From JAJAZB01 sp965249815 (lineage in GTDB: Bacteria; Bacteroidota; Bacteroidia; Cytophagales; Spirosomataceae), in NCBI GenBank assembly GCA_965249815.1, contig CBDFMV010000003.1:4030001-4094000 (forward strand): 64,000 nt of DNA. Direction: 5' to 3'. Position numbers and translations under genes: made by a program. This document shows positions 51,361 through 58,781 of this stretch, one piece after another (positions within the stretch are counted from its first letter, which is position 1; each line of letters starts with the position of its first letter). Under the pieces are notes generated by a model. That model saw only the letters and a program-made list of their open reading frames with translations. It had not been told where the DNA came from and searched no databases.

Positions 51361-52398
51361 ATGAAAAAGATCGGAATCCTTCACGGGATGGAAAGCACCT
51401 TCCCGCAGGCCTTTGTCGAGCGCGTCAACCAGAAAACCGGCGGTAGCGGCATCGTGGCCGAACCCGTGAGCATCGGGCAGGTAGTGCAGGGCGAAGCTAC
51501 CGACTACGCCGTCATCATTGACCGCATCTCGCAGGATGTGCCGTTTTACCGCGCCTACCTCAAAAACGCCGCCCTGACGGGTACGGCGGTGATCAACAAC
51601 CCGTTCTGGTGGAGCGCCGACGAGAAGTTTTTTAACAACTGCCTCGCCACACAGGTGGGAGTGCCCGTGCCTAAAACGGTGATTCTGCCCTCACACGAGC
51701 GGCCCACCGATACACAGGAAAGCTCGTTCCGCAACCTGCAAATGATGCCCTGGGGCGAAATTTTCAATTACATCGGGTTCCCGGCCTTCATGAAACCCCA
51801 CGCGGGCGGCGGCTGGAAAAGCGTGTACAAAGTCGACAACCCCGACCAACTCTTCCAGTCGTTCAGCGAAACGGGCCAATTGGTGATGCTCCTTCAGGAA
51901 GCCATCGACTTCACGGCGTACTACCGTTGCTACTGCATTGGCGGCAAGTACGTGCGCATCATGCCCTACGAGCCGCGCAACCCGCACCACCTGCGCTACG
52001 CAGCTTCATTTCCCGAAGGGCCGGAGGGCAAAAAACTGCTCAAAACCATCGAAGACTACGTGTTGAGGCTCAACAAGGCCCTCGGCTACGATTTCAACAC
52101 GGTCGAATTTGCCGTGCGTGACGGCATTCCCATCGCCATCGACTTCTGCAACCCGGCTCCCGACGCCGACATTCACTCGGTCGGCCCTGAAAACTTCGAG
52201 TGGGTTGTGGAGACGTCGGCCAACTACGCCATCGAGCGCGCCGAAGCCAATAAGCCCGACAAAATGAACCTCACCTGGGGCAGCTTCGTCCGCACCGGCG
52301 CGATGAACCTGTCGATGAACACCCTGGCCAAAGGCGACGTCGAGAAAGTAGCCAAAGCCGTAAAGGACGAGATTAAAAAGAAAGAGAAGAAAGCGTGA
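51361..52398 (+). CDS. ATP-grasp carboxylate-amine/thiol ligase (RimK-like)
   Basis: A 345-residue ATP-grasp enzyme that should form an amide bond via an acyl phosphate. The preATP-grasp part opens MKKIGILHGMESTFPQAF. ATP-binding Lys145 is in AFMKPHAGGG, with the glycine-rich loop after it; LLQEAIDF (Glu180) contacts adenine, and the Mg ligands are Glu249, Asp261 and Asn264 in FNTVEF...AIDFCNPAPDAD. Substrates are unknown. It lies 60 bases after the esterase gene and 91 bases before the YbdK-like gene. ATG 51361 is preferred over 51331. Confidence 0.88.
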   Translation: MKKIGILHGMESTFPQAFVERVNQKTGGSGIVAEPVSIGQVVQGEATDYAVIIDRISQDVPFYRAYLKNAALTGTAVINNPFWWSADEKFFNNCLATQVGVPVPKTVILPSHERPTDTQESSFRNLQMMPWGEIFNYIGFPAFMKPHAGGGWKSVYKVDNPDQLFQSFSETGQLVMLLQEAIDFTAYYRCYCIGGKYVRIMPYEPRNPHHLRYAASFPEGPEGKKLLKTIEDYVLRLNKALGYDFNTVEFAVRDGIPIAIDFCNPAPDADIHSVGPENFEWVVETSANYAIERAEANKPDKMNLTWGSFVRTGAMNLSMNTLAKGDVEKVAKAVKDEIKKKEKKA

Positions 52399-52487
52399 TT
52401 TTAGTGAAAAGTGAAAAGTGTAAAGTGAAAAGACCCTCGGACTTTTCGGCACGCTTTTCACTTTTCACTCTACACTTTTCACTAAAA
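52399..52487. repeat. Inverted heptamer array between ATP-grasp and YbdK genes
   Basis: Arms 52399-52432 and 52454-52487 match in 31 of 34 positions. Each is a tandem of 7-mers (AGTGAAA, AGTGAAA, AGTGTAA, AGTGAAA). It begins directly after the TGA stop (52396-52398) and ends 2 bases before the YbdK ATG, so it occupies the whole gap. Same word as the prs-rplY array. Confidence 0.88.
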
Positions 52488-52489
52488 AT

Positions 52490-53590
52490 ATGCCCACGTT
52501 CACCCTCGGTATCGAAGAAGAATTCCAGACCATCGACCCCGTTACGCGGGAGTTGCGCTCGCACATGAGCAAAATCGTGGAGGGCGGGCAAATCGTGTTG
52601 CAGGAGCGCGTGAAGGCCGAAATGCACCAGGCCGTGGTGGAAGTTGGCACCAACATTTGCCGCAACATCGAAGAAGCCCGCCACGAGGTGACGTTTCTCC
52701 GGCGGGAAATCATCGAATTGGCCGACCGCCAGAACCTGAGAGTCGCCGCCGCCGGAACGCACCCCTTTTCCGACTGGCAGGACCAACTCATCACGCCCAA
52801 CGAACGCTACGACAAGCTCATCGACGAAATGCGCGACGTGGCGCGGGGCAACCTGATTTTCGGATTGCACTGCCACGTGGGGATCGAAAGCCGAAATGAA
52901 GGCATTCAAATCATGAATGCCGTGCGGTATTTTCTGCCGCATATTTACGCGCTCAGCACCAATTCGCCCTTTTGGTGCGGCCGCAACACGGGTTTTAAAA
53001 GTTACCGCTCGAAGGTATTCGACAAATTCCCGCGCACGGGTATCCCCGAATTCTTCTCCTCCGCCGCCGAATACGACGAGTACATCGCGCTGCTGGTGAA
53101 AACCAACTGCATCGACAACGGCAAGAAAATCTGGTGGGACATTCGCCTGCATCCGTACTTCGATACCATTGAGTTCCGCATCTGCGACGTGCCCATGCGC
53201 GTGGACGAGACCATCTGCCTGGCCGCGCTGATGCAGGCGTTGATTGCCAAAATCTACAAGCTAATGCGGCAGAACCTCAATTTCCGGCCCTACCGCAAGG
53301 TGCTCATCAACGAAAACAAGTGGCGGGCAGCGCGCGACGGCATCAAGGGCAAGCTCATCGACTTTGGCAAGCAGGAAGAAGTGCCCTACGTGAACCTCGC
53401 CCACGAATTGCTCGATTTCGTGGACGATGTCGTGGACGAACTCGGTAGCCGTCACGAGGTGGAATACATCCAGAAAATCCTCGACATGGGCACCGGCGCC
53501 GACCGCCAGCTCGACGTGTGGGAGCGCACGCGCGATTTCCGGCAGGTGGTGGATTACATCGTGGAAGAAACGGCGGTGGGTGTGCGGTGA
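52490..53590 (+). CDS. Carboxylate-amine ligase, YbdK/GCS2 type
   Basis: A 366-residue member of the glutamate-cysteine ligase 2 family (COG2170, YbdK). It starts FTLGIEEEFQTIDPVTREL, has QAVVEVGTNICRNIEEA, AAAGTHPFSDW, GLHCHVGI, and WWDIRLHPYFDTIEFRICD, which form the ATP/Mg and substrate sites of the glutamine-synthetase-like fold. It would join an amino-acid carboxylate to an amine. Substrate unknown. The gene starts 2 bases after a large inverted repeat that fills the gap from the ATP-grasp gene. Confidence 0.93.
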   Translation: MPTFTLGIEEEFQTIDPVTRELRSHMSKIVEGGQIVLQERVKAEMHQAVVEVGTNICRNIEEARHEVTFLRREIIELADRQNLRVAAAGTHPFSDWQDQLITPNERYDKLIDEMRDVARGNLIFGLHCHVGIESRNEGIQIMNAVRYFLPHIYALSTNSPFWCGRNTGFKSYRSKVFDKFPRTGIPEFFSSAAEYDEYIALLVKTNCIDNGKKIWWDIRLHPYFDTIEFRICDVPMRVDETICLAALMQALIAKIYKLMRQNLNFRPYRKVLINENKWRAARDGIKGKLIDFGKQEEVPYVNLAHELLDFVDDVVDELGSRHEVEYIQKILDMGTGADRQLDVWERTRDFRQVVDYIVEETAVGVR

Positions 53591-53599
53591 ATGAGTTCA

Positions 53600-53650
53600 G
53601 GGTTCAGCGTTTAGGGTTTACTGTTTAATACGACCCTGAACGCTGAACCC
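53600..53650. repeat. Inverted heptamer array before the amidotransferase gene
   Basis: GGGTTCAGCGTTTAGGGT (53600-53617) pairs with 53633-53650 in 17 of 18 positions. The surrounding sequence repeats 7-mers such as AGTTCAG, GGTTCAG, CGTTTAG, GGTTTAC. A -7 promoter box follows 19 bases later. Confidence 0.85.
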
Positions 53651-53669
53651 TAATCTCTGAACCCTAAAT

Positions 53670-53677
53670 TATCTTTG
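53670..53677 (+). promoter_or_regulatory. -7 promoter element (TATCTTTG) giving a near-leaderless transcript
   Basis: Exact TAnnTTTG match, only 4 bases before the ATG at 53682. Since transcription starts roughly 5-7 bases downstream of this element, the mRNA should begin at or within a base or two of the start codon. Confidence 0.55.
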
Positions 53678-53681
53678 CACC

Positions 53682-54506
53682 ATGAACCAGCCGTTACGCC
53701 TCGCCATTCTTGACCTTTACAATGGGCATCCCAACGAAGGAATGCGCTGCATCCGAATGCTCGCCCGTGAGTTCCGGGAAAGTGACGCGCCCGGCTTGGT
53801 GGTTCAGGAATTTGACGTGAGGCAGCGGCATGAAGTGCCCCAACTGGCTGATTTCGATTTGTTTATTTCATCGGGTGGCCCAGGCGATCCGCTCGATACC
53901 AAGGGGTGGGGCGCGGCGTATTTCGGCCTCATCGACGAGTTGTTTGCCCACAACCGGCGCGGCGACGAACCTAAAAAGTACCTGTTCCTGATTTGCCATT
54001 CGTTTCAGATGGTTGCGCATCACCTCGGGCTGGGCAAGGTGACCAAACGCCGCTCCACGTCGTTCGGTACGTTTCCGATGCACAAAACGGAACCGGGAAG
54101 CCGGGAGGCGCTCTTCGAGTTGCTTCCTGAACCATTTTACGCCGTCGATTCGCGGGATTACCAACTCATTCAGCCCAACAAAAAGGCGCTGAAAAAGCTG
54201 GGAGCCGAGGTGCTGTGTCTGGAAAAAGACCGCCCGCACGTGCTGCTCGAACGCGCCATCATGGCCATCCGGTTTTCGCCCGAAGTGGTCGGTACGCAGT
54301 TTCACCCCGAAGCCGACGCCGAGGGGATGCTCCGTTATTTTCAGTCGGAAGCGAAGAGGGAGCAGGTTATTGCCACCTACGGCGAGGCTAAATACCACGA
54401 CATGGTCGAACACCTCAACGACCCCGACAAAATCCTGCTGACCGAATCCGTGGTTCTGCCGTCTTTTTTGCGCGAATCCGCCCGTCATTTTCTGACCCTT
54501 GCCTGA
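53682..54506 (+). CDS. Class I glutamine amidotransferase-like protein
   Basis: A 274-residue GATase1 protein of the GMP-synthase-like group. The triad is Cys105 in LFLICHSFQM, His208 and Glu210 in GTQFHPEAD; SSGGPGDP at 63-70 is the preceding oxyanion-side loop. The elbow reads CHSF rather than the usual CxGxQ, so activity on glutamine or a gamma-glutamyl compound is a family inference. A gamma-glutamyl hydrolase role would fit a pathway using YbdK and ATP-grasp ligases. It is followed after 5 bases by the next gene, with which it is cotranscribed. Confidence 0.87.
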   Translation: MNQPLRLAILDLYNGHPNEGMRCIRMLAREFRESDAPGLVVQEFDVRQRHEVPQLADFDLFISSGGPGDPLDTKGWGAAYFGLIDELFAHNRRGDEPKKYLFLICHSFQMVAHHLGLGKVTKRRSTSFGTFPMHKTEPGSREALFELLPEPFYAVDSRDYQLIQPNKKALKKLGAEVLCLEKDRPHVLLERAIMAIRFSPEVVGTQFHPEADAEGMLRYFQSEAKREQVIATYGEAKYHDMVEHLNDPDKILLTESVVLPSFLRESARHFLTLA

Positions 54507-54511
54507 CCCCC

Positions 54512-55711
54512 ATGCAACCCGAACTCCGCGCCCGCTTCAACCAGGAATTTTCACTCCAGAAATACCAGGCTTTCCTGGCCGACCTTGAAGCACCGTACCC
54601 CGGACAGTTGGAATTTCGGGTGGCCGAAACACCCGTTTTCGTGCCGAAAGCGTTGGGGCAAAAACTCGTGGACGCCTGCGAACGCATCGTGGACGTGCTC
54701 GTTGAGCCAGATTTCAAGGCCAAAACGAACGGGGCCATTCCCGCCGGACAAGCGGTGCCGAACGAAAACGCCCACAGTAGTTTTCTGGCCATCGACTTCG
54801 CTATCTGCCGCGACGAAGCCGGAGATCTGACGCCCCAGTTGATTGAGTTGCAGGGATTCCCGTCGATTTTTGGTTTTCAAAGCCACGTCTCTGAATTGTA
54901 CCGGCAGCATTTTTCGGTGCCCGCCGACTGGTCCAATTACGCGGGCGCATTGGATCAGGCCGGGTACGTCGAGGCCCTTCGGCAGGTGATTGTGGGCGAT
55001 GAAAAGCCGGAGAATGTCATTCTGCTGGAAATTTTCCCGGAGAAACAGAAAACCCGCGTCGATTTTGCCGTGACTGAAGCCCTGCTGGGCGTGCGGGCGG
55101 TTTGCCTAACCAAAATCAAGAAAGAAGGCCGGAAACTTTTCTACGACCGCGATGGCGTGAAAACGGAAATCCGGCGAATTTACAACCGGCTGATTTTCGA
55201 CGACCTGCTCCATTTTCACGAATTGAAAACGGACTTCCGCCTCACCGACGACGTAGACGTAACCTGGGTAGGCCACCCGAACTGGTTTTTCCGCATCAGC
55301 AAGTATACGCTGCCGCTGTTGAGCGGTCCGTACGTGCCGCAAAGCCAGTTTCTCGACGGCTACTACGGCGATTTTCCCGACGATTTACAGAATTACGTGC
55401 TCAAGCCACTCTTCAGTTTCGCGGGCAGCGGCGTGGTGCTCCACCCGACCCTCGACGACCTGGAGGCCGTCACCACGCCGCACGCGTACCTATTGCAACG
55501 CAAAGTGACGTACGAACCCGTCGTCGTCACGCCCGACGGCAGCCAGGTAAAATGCGAAATCCGGATGCTGTACGTGTGGCCGGAGGACGATGCCCGCCCG
55601 CGTTTGCTTACCAACCTTGCCCGCTTAAGCCGGGGCGAAATGATTGGCGTGCGCTTCAACAAAGATTTTACGTGGGTCGGTGGGAGTAGCTGCTTTTTTG
55701 AGCCACGTTAA
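54512..55711 (+). CDS. ATP-grasp-like protein, uncharacterised
   Basis: A 399-residue soluble protein. I do not recognise a named family, but the C-terminal half resembles a permuted ATP-grasp: Lys298 in NYVLKPLFSFAGSGV with its flexible glycine loop, LLQRKVTYEP, then CEIRMLYVWPED (Glu349, Arg351) and ARLSRGEMIGVRFNKDF. The N-terminal half has PNENAHSSFLAIDFAI and PQLIELQGFPSIFGFQ. It may be the second ligase of the cluster. It begins 5 bases after the amidotransferase stop, and its stop overlaps that of the convergent gene by sharing TTAA (55708-55711). Confidence 0.8.
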   Translation: MQPELRARFNQEFSLQKYQAFLADLEAPYPGQLEFRVAETPVFVPKALGQKLVDACERIVDVLVEPDFKAKTNGAIPAGQAVPNENAHSSFLAIDFAICRDEAGDLTPQLIELQGFPSIFGFQSHVSELYRQHFSVPADWSNYAGALDQAGYVEALRQVIVGDEKPENVILLEIFPEKQKTRVDFAVTEALLGVRAVCLTKIKKEGRKLFYDRDGVKTEIRRIYNRLIFDDLLHFHELKTDFRLTDDVDVTWVGHPNWFFRISKYTLPLLSGPYVPQSQFLDGYYGDFPDDLQNYVLKPLFSFAGSGVVLHPTLDDLEAVTTPHAYLLQRKVTYEPVVVTPDGSQVKCEIRMLYVWPEDDARPRLLTNLARLSRGEMIGVRFNKDFTWVGGSSCFFEPR

Positions 55712-56640
55712 TTTCCGGCGTTTTTGCGCTTCCCGAATTTTGCTTTCAACGCCGCGTAGGGCGAAAGCGTAACCCGGCCGATGCCCGTCCCAACGGGTAT
55801 CCACAGGCCCAGATCGCCCCCAATCCGCTCACCAAACAGGCGAATTCCTCCCGACAAAAGCCCGCCTAAAAAGTCGTCGCCCCCGTTGGGAATTAACCAG
55901 TTTTCGGTCAGGAAAGCCGCTTTTCGTCCAACGCGGGCCATGTAACTGGCCGTAAAAACGGGTGTACTCGACACGAAGCCGTTGCTGCCGTAGGCCCAGC
56001 CTGCCGTCAGGGTTCCGTTCCGTTCCTCGTTGCCGAACGTGACCGCCCCGTACGCCAAACCCCCGAAGCCGGTTTGGGTGCGGCGCTGACTCCCCCCATT
56101 TGAGTACGTGTATTCGGAGTAGAACGCCGTTGCGGCGATGGTGCCCACGGCGACCTTGACGGGGCTATTTCGGTTGAAGCAAACTTTGGGCGTTAGAAAA
56201 AATACCTGCGGCCCGGTTCCGGGCAAAAGCAGGGCACCGCCCCCGATGGTCAGGGCATCGGTCACGCCAAAATTGACGCCATTGAAAAAAATGTACGTGT
56301 TCTGGTAGGACGCTTCGCCCTGCCGGAGGGTCATCGCCGTGGGTGAAATGAAGTAGTTGGTGTAGAACGGGTTGCGGAAGTAGAATACGCCCCCTTTCGT
56401 GTAGCCATCGGCTTCGCTGATGTCGGCGATGCGCTCCATGTCGAGGGTAATTTCGCCCAAATTTTGGGTTTGCAGGCGAATCTGCCGGTTTTGACTCGAC
56501 AGCAATTTTCCCCGCAGGGACGTGCCATCTTTCAGCCGAACAAAAACTTCTTTTTTCGGGACGAGCGTGGAGTCGTAGTAGTTTTGTGAAAACGCGAGCG
56601 TGGGCAACAGGAAAGAAAAAGAGAGGAGTAGCGTTCGCAT
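55708..56640 (-). CDS. Hypothetical exported beta-barrel-like protein
   Basis: A 310-residue exported protein: signal peptide 1-19 (LLLSFSFLLPTLAFSQ), an N-terminal Sm-like beta segment (VFVRLKDGTSLRGKLLSSQNRQIRLQTQNLGEITLDMERI), then alternating strands with Gly/aromatic pattern (YIFFNGVNFGVTDALTIGGGALLL, AAFLTENWLIPNGGDDFLGGLLSGGIRLF), suggesting an outer-membrane barrel. Family unknown to me. The in-frame Met at 56856 lies inside the divergent aminotransferase gene, so ATG 56640 is used. Convergent with the ATP-grasp-like gene. Confidence 0.78.
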   Translation of the reverse strand: MRTLLLSFSFLLPTLAFSQNYYDSTLVPKKEVFVRLKDGTSLRGKLLSSQNRQIRLQTQNLGEITLDMERIADISEADGYTKGGVFYFRNPFYTNYFISPTAMTLRQGEASYQNTYIFFNGVNFGVTDALTIGGGALLLPGTGPQVFFLTPKVCFNRNSPVKVAVGTIAATAFYSEYTYSNGGSQRRTQTGFGGLAYGAVTFGNEERNGTLTAGWAYGSNGFVSSTPVFTASYMARVGRKAAFLTENWLIPNGGDDFLGGLLSGGIRLFGERIGGDLGLWIPVGTGIGRVTLSPYAALKAKFGKRKNAGN

Positions 56641-56701
56641 CTGTCTGACAGGATTGAAGGATTTAATCTCCGCAAAGTACATGAAATTCCAGGGCCAGCA
56701 A

Positions 56702-57922
56702 ATGGTAATCAGCCAACGGCAACTTTTTTTAGCGCACCTCGCCCAAACCTCCGACTTTCCGCTGGCGCTGGAAATCACCCGCGCCGAAGGCGTGTACCTG
56801 TACGGCCCCAACGGCGAGCGCTGGATGGATTTGATTTCGGGAATTGGCGTCTCCAACGTGGGGCACCGGCACCCAAAGGTCGTGGAAGCGATTAAAAACC
56901 AGGTAGACAGTTACCTGCACCTAATGGTGTACGGCGAGTACATTCAAAGTCCACAGGTGCAACTGGCGACTGCGCTTGTCGAAACGTTTTCGGAATTTCA
57001 AACGCCCGACGGCCAGTTGCTCGACAACGTGTATTTCACCAATTCCGGCACCGAAGCCATTGAAGGGGCGATGAAACTGGCCAAGCGGTTGACCGGGCGG
57101 CAGGAAATCGTCAGTTGTTTCGACGCGTACCACGGAGCGAGTCAAGGAGCGTTGAGCCTGGCCGGGGCGGAATTTTTCAAACAGAATTACCGGCCGCTGC
57201 TGCCGGGAATCCGGCACATCCGACACGGCCTTTTGGACGATTTACAAAAAATCACCTGCCGTACGGCGGCGGTGGTCGTCGAAGTGATTCAGGGCGAAGC
57301 GGGCGTGCGGATTCCGAAGAAAGACTACCTGGTCGCCCTCCGCCAACGCTGCACCGACGTAGGAGCGTTACTGGTTTTTGACGAAATCCAGACGGGTTTC
57401 GGGCGCACGGGTACGTTTTGGGCGTTCGAGCCGTTCGGCGTCCTACCCGACGTGCTGGTCTGCGCCAAAGGCATGGGCGGCGGTATGCCCATCGGGGCGT
57501 TTATCGCGCCGCAGGCCATGATGAGCGTGTTCAGAAACAACCCCATTTTGGGTCACATCACCACGTTTGGTGGGCACCCGGTCAGTTGCGCCGCTTCTCT
57601 GGCGACGTTGCGGGTGATTCAAAAAGAAAATTTGTGCGAGGGGGTGGGGGAAAAGGCGGCGCTCATCCGGTCGCTGTTGCAGCACCCGAAAATTCGGGAA
57701 GTCCGCAGCCAGGGCCTGTTGATGGCCGTCCAGTTCGACGATTTTGCGACCCTGAAACCAGTCATCGACCGGGCCATCGCGAACGGGCTATCCAGTCTGG
57801 GCGTAATTACCGACTGGTTTTTGTTCTGCGGCAGCGCCATGCGCATCGCGCCGCCGCTGACGATCACCGCCGGAGAAATCAAAAAGGCTTGCGAAGTAAT
57901 TCTCGCAAGCCTTGATGCCTGA
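56702..57922 (+). CDS. Class III aminotransferase (acetylornithine-type)
   Basis: PLP-dependent fold type I aminotransferase, 406 residues from this start. FTNSGTEAIEGAMKLAK binds the cofactor phosphate; DEIQTGFGRTG at 227-237 carries the Asp for the PLP nitrogen, and Lys256 in CAKGMGGG forms the Schiff base. Substrate (acetylornithine, ornithine, or another omega-amine) cannot be decided. ATG 56702 matches the family N-terminus; ATG 56681 is possible. The last 40 bases of the gene carry a hairpin that ends trxA transcription on the other strand. It may feed an amine to the nearby ligase cluster (inference). Confidence 0.93.
   Translation: MVISQRQLFLAHLAQTSDFPLALEITRAEGVYLYGPNGERWMDLISGIGVSNVGHRHPKVVEAIKNQVDSYLHLMVYGEYIQSPQVQLATALVETFSEFQTPDGQLLDNVYFTNSGTEAIEGAMKLAKRLTGRQEIVSCFDAYHGASQGALSLAGAEFFKQNYRPLLPGIRHIRHGLLDDLQKITCRTAAVVVEVIQGEAGVRIPKKDYLVALRQRCTDVGALLVFDEIQTGFGRTGTFWAFEPFGVLPDVLVCAKGMGGGMPIGAFIAPQAMMSVFRNNPILGHITTFGGHPVSCAASLATLRVIQKENLCEGVGEKAALIRSLLQHPKIREVRSQGLLMAVQFDDFATLKPVIDRAIANGLSSLGVITDWFLFCGSAMRIAPPLTITAGEIKKACEVILASLDA
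57881..57913 (-). terminator. trxA terminator embedded in aminotransferase coding sequence
   Basis: AAGGCTTGCGA (57884-57894) pairs perfectly with TCGCAAGCCTT (57903-57913), 8-nt loop. On the minus strand it ends in TTTTT (57885-57881). It lies 25 bases after the trxA stop but inside the aminotransferase gene. Confidence 0.75.
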
Positions 57923-57937
57923 ATCGCTGGGGGGCGA

Positions 57938-58273
57938 TTATGCTTTTACTTCCTGAAGTTGAGCGGCTAATTTCTGGTTGAGCACGGCTTTGGGCACCGC
58001 CCCAACCACTTTATCGACCAACTTGCCGTTTTTGAAAATCATCAGCGTCGGGATGCTGCGGATGCCGAACTGAGCGGGCACCTGCGAATTGGCATCCACG
58101 TCCATTTTGGCGACGATGGCCTTGCCTTCGTATTCACCGGCCAGTTCTTCGACCACGGGGCCAATCATTTTACAGGGTCCGCACCACTCGGCCCAGAAAT
58201 CCACGAGGACGGGTTGGTCGGAATTGATGACGTCGTTGAAGGTGGCGTCGGTGAGTGCAATTGCTTTTGCCAT
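57938..58273 (-). CDS. trxA: Thioredoxin
   Basis: A 111-residue thioredoxin with active-site WCGPC (Cys31 and Cys34), the DVDANSQVPAQFGIRSIPTLMIFKNGK segment with the cis-Pro, and GAVPKAVLNQKL at the end. Reduces protein disulfides in the cytosol. ATG 58273 is preferred to longer upstream frames since the family starts MAKAIALTDATF. Convergent with the aminotransferase gene, 15 bases apart. hicB lies 83 bases upstream on the same strand. Confidence 0.97.
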   Translation of the reverse strand: MAKAIALTDATFNDVINSDQPVLVDFWAEWCGPCKMIGPVVEELAGEYEGKAIVAKMDVDANSQVPAQFGIRSIPTLMIFKNGKLVDKVVGAVPKAVLNQKLAAQLQEVKA

Positions 58274-58356
58274 GACTAATGGAATTTGGTTCGTTTGGTT
58301 TCGGAAAGCAAACACCTTGCCTCGCGAAAATGGTTCACGAACCACTTGCTTTCCCA

Positions 58357-58578
58357 TCAAGCCGCTTGCACTTCGATGAAGGTCGGGATTTTGGGGGTTG
58401 GTTGAGGAAACGATTTTCCTTCCTCTTTCAACTCGTCCAGATAAAGTTCGACGGCTTCTTTGATGTTCATTTTTGTTTCCTCTACGGTGTCTCCAACGGT
58501 GAAACAAAGGGGTAAGTCGGGTACGTAGGCGCTAAAACCGCCGTCCTGGGTTGGTTCGATGATGGCTAAATATTGCAT
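58357..58578 (-). CDS. hicB: HicB-type antitoxin
   Basis: A 73-residue HicB-like antitoxin with the partial RNase-H fold: YLAIIEPTQDGGFSAYVPDLPLCFTVGDTVEETKMNIKEAVELYLDEL. There is no room for a C-terminal DNA-binding domain, so autoregulation may work differently from the long HicB forms. It starts 2 bases after the hicA stop. Confidence 0.9.
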   Translation of the reverse strand: MQYLAIIEPTQDGGFSAYVPDLPLCFTVGDTVEETKMNIKEAVELYLDELKEEGKSFPQPTPKIPTFIEVQAA

Positions 58579-58580
58579 GA

Positions 58581-58772
58581 TTATAAGTCGATTTCAGCCT
58601 GTTTTAAAATGTTCTTAGCCGTCCCGATTGACAAATCTTTGTTCATTCCGTGATTGGGAACGACGGCGATGCCCTCTTTTGACGGATGCTTGTAAACCAT
58701 GTGGCTACCCCGCTGCCGCTGGAAAATCCATCCATCCTGTTCCAAAATTCGGATGATTTCTTTGACTTTCAT
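58581..58772 (-). CDS. hicA: HicA-type mRNA interferase toxin
   Basis: A 63-residue HicA toxin with a double-stranded-RNA-binding-like fold: VKEIIRILEQDGWIFQRQRGSHMVYKHP with the catalytic His in GSH at about residue 23, and VVPNHGMNKDLSIGTAKNILKQAEI. It would cleave mRNA when freed from HicB. It starts 9 bases after the dnaE stop on the same strand, so readthrough from dnaE may help transcribe it. Confidence 0.92.
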   Translation of the reverse strand: MKVKEIIRILEQDGWIFQRQRGSHMVYKHPSKEGIAVVPNHGMNKDLSIGTAKNILKQAEIDL

Positions 58773-58781
58773 GCGGTTTGA

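Noticed and set aside
53595..53620. TTTAGGG-like words resembling telomere repeats
   Set aside because: Only a few imperfect 7-mers in an inverted array between two bacterial genes; fits the local array family, not a chromosome end.
55708..55711. Shared TTAA stop codons of convergent genes
   Set aside because: Real but common in compact genomes; not worth a separate finding.
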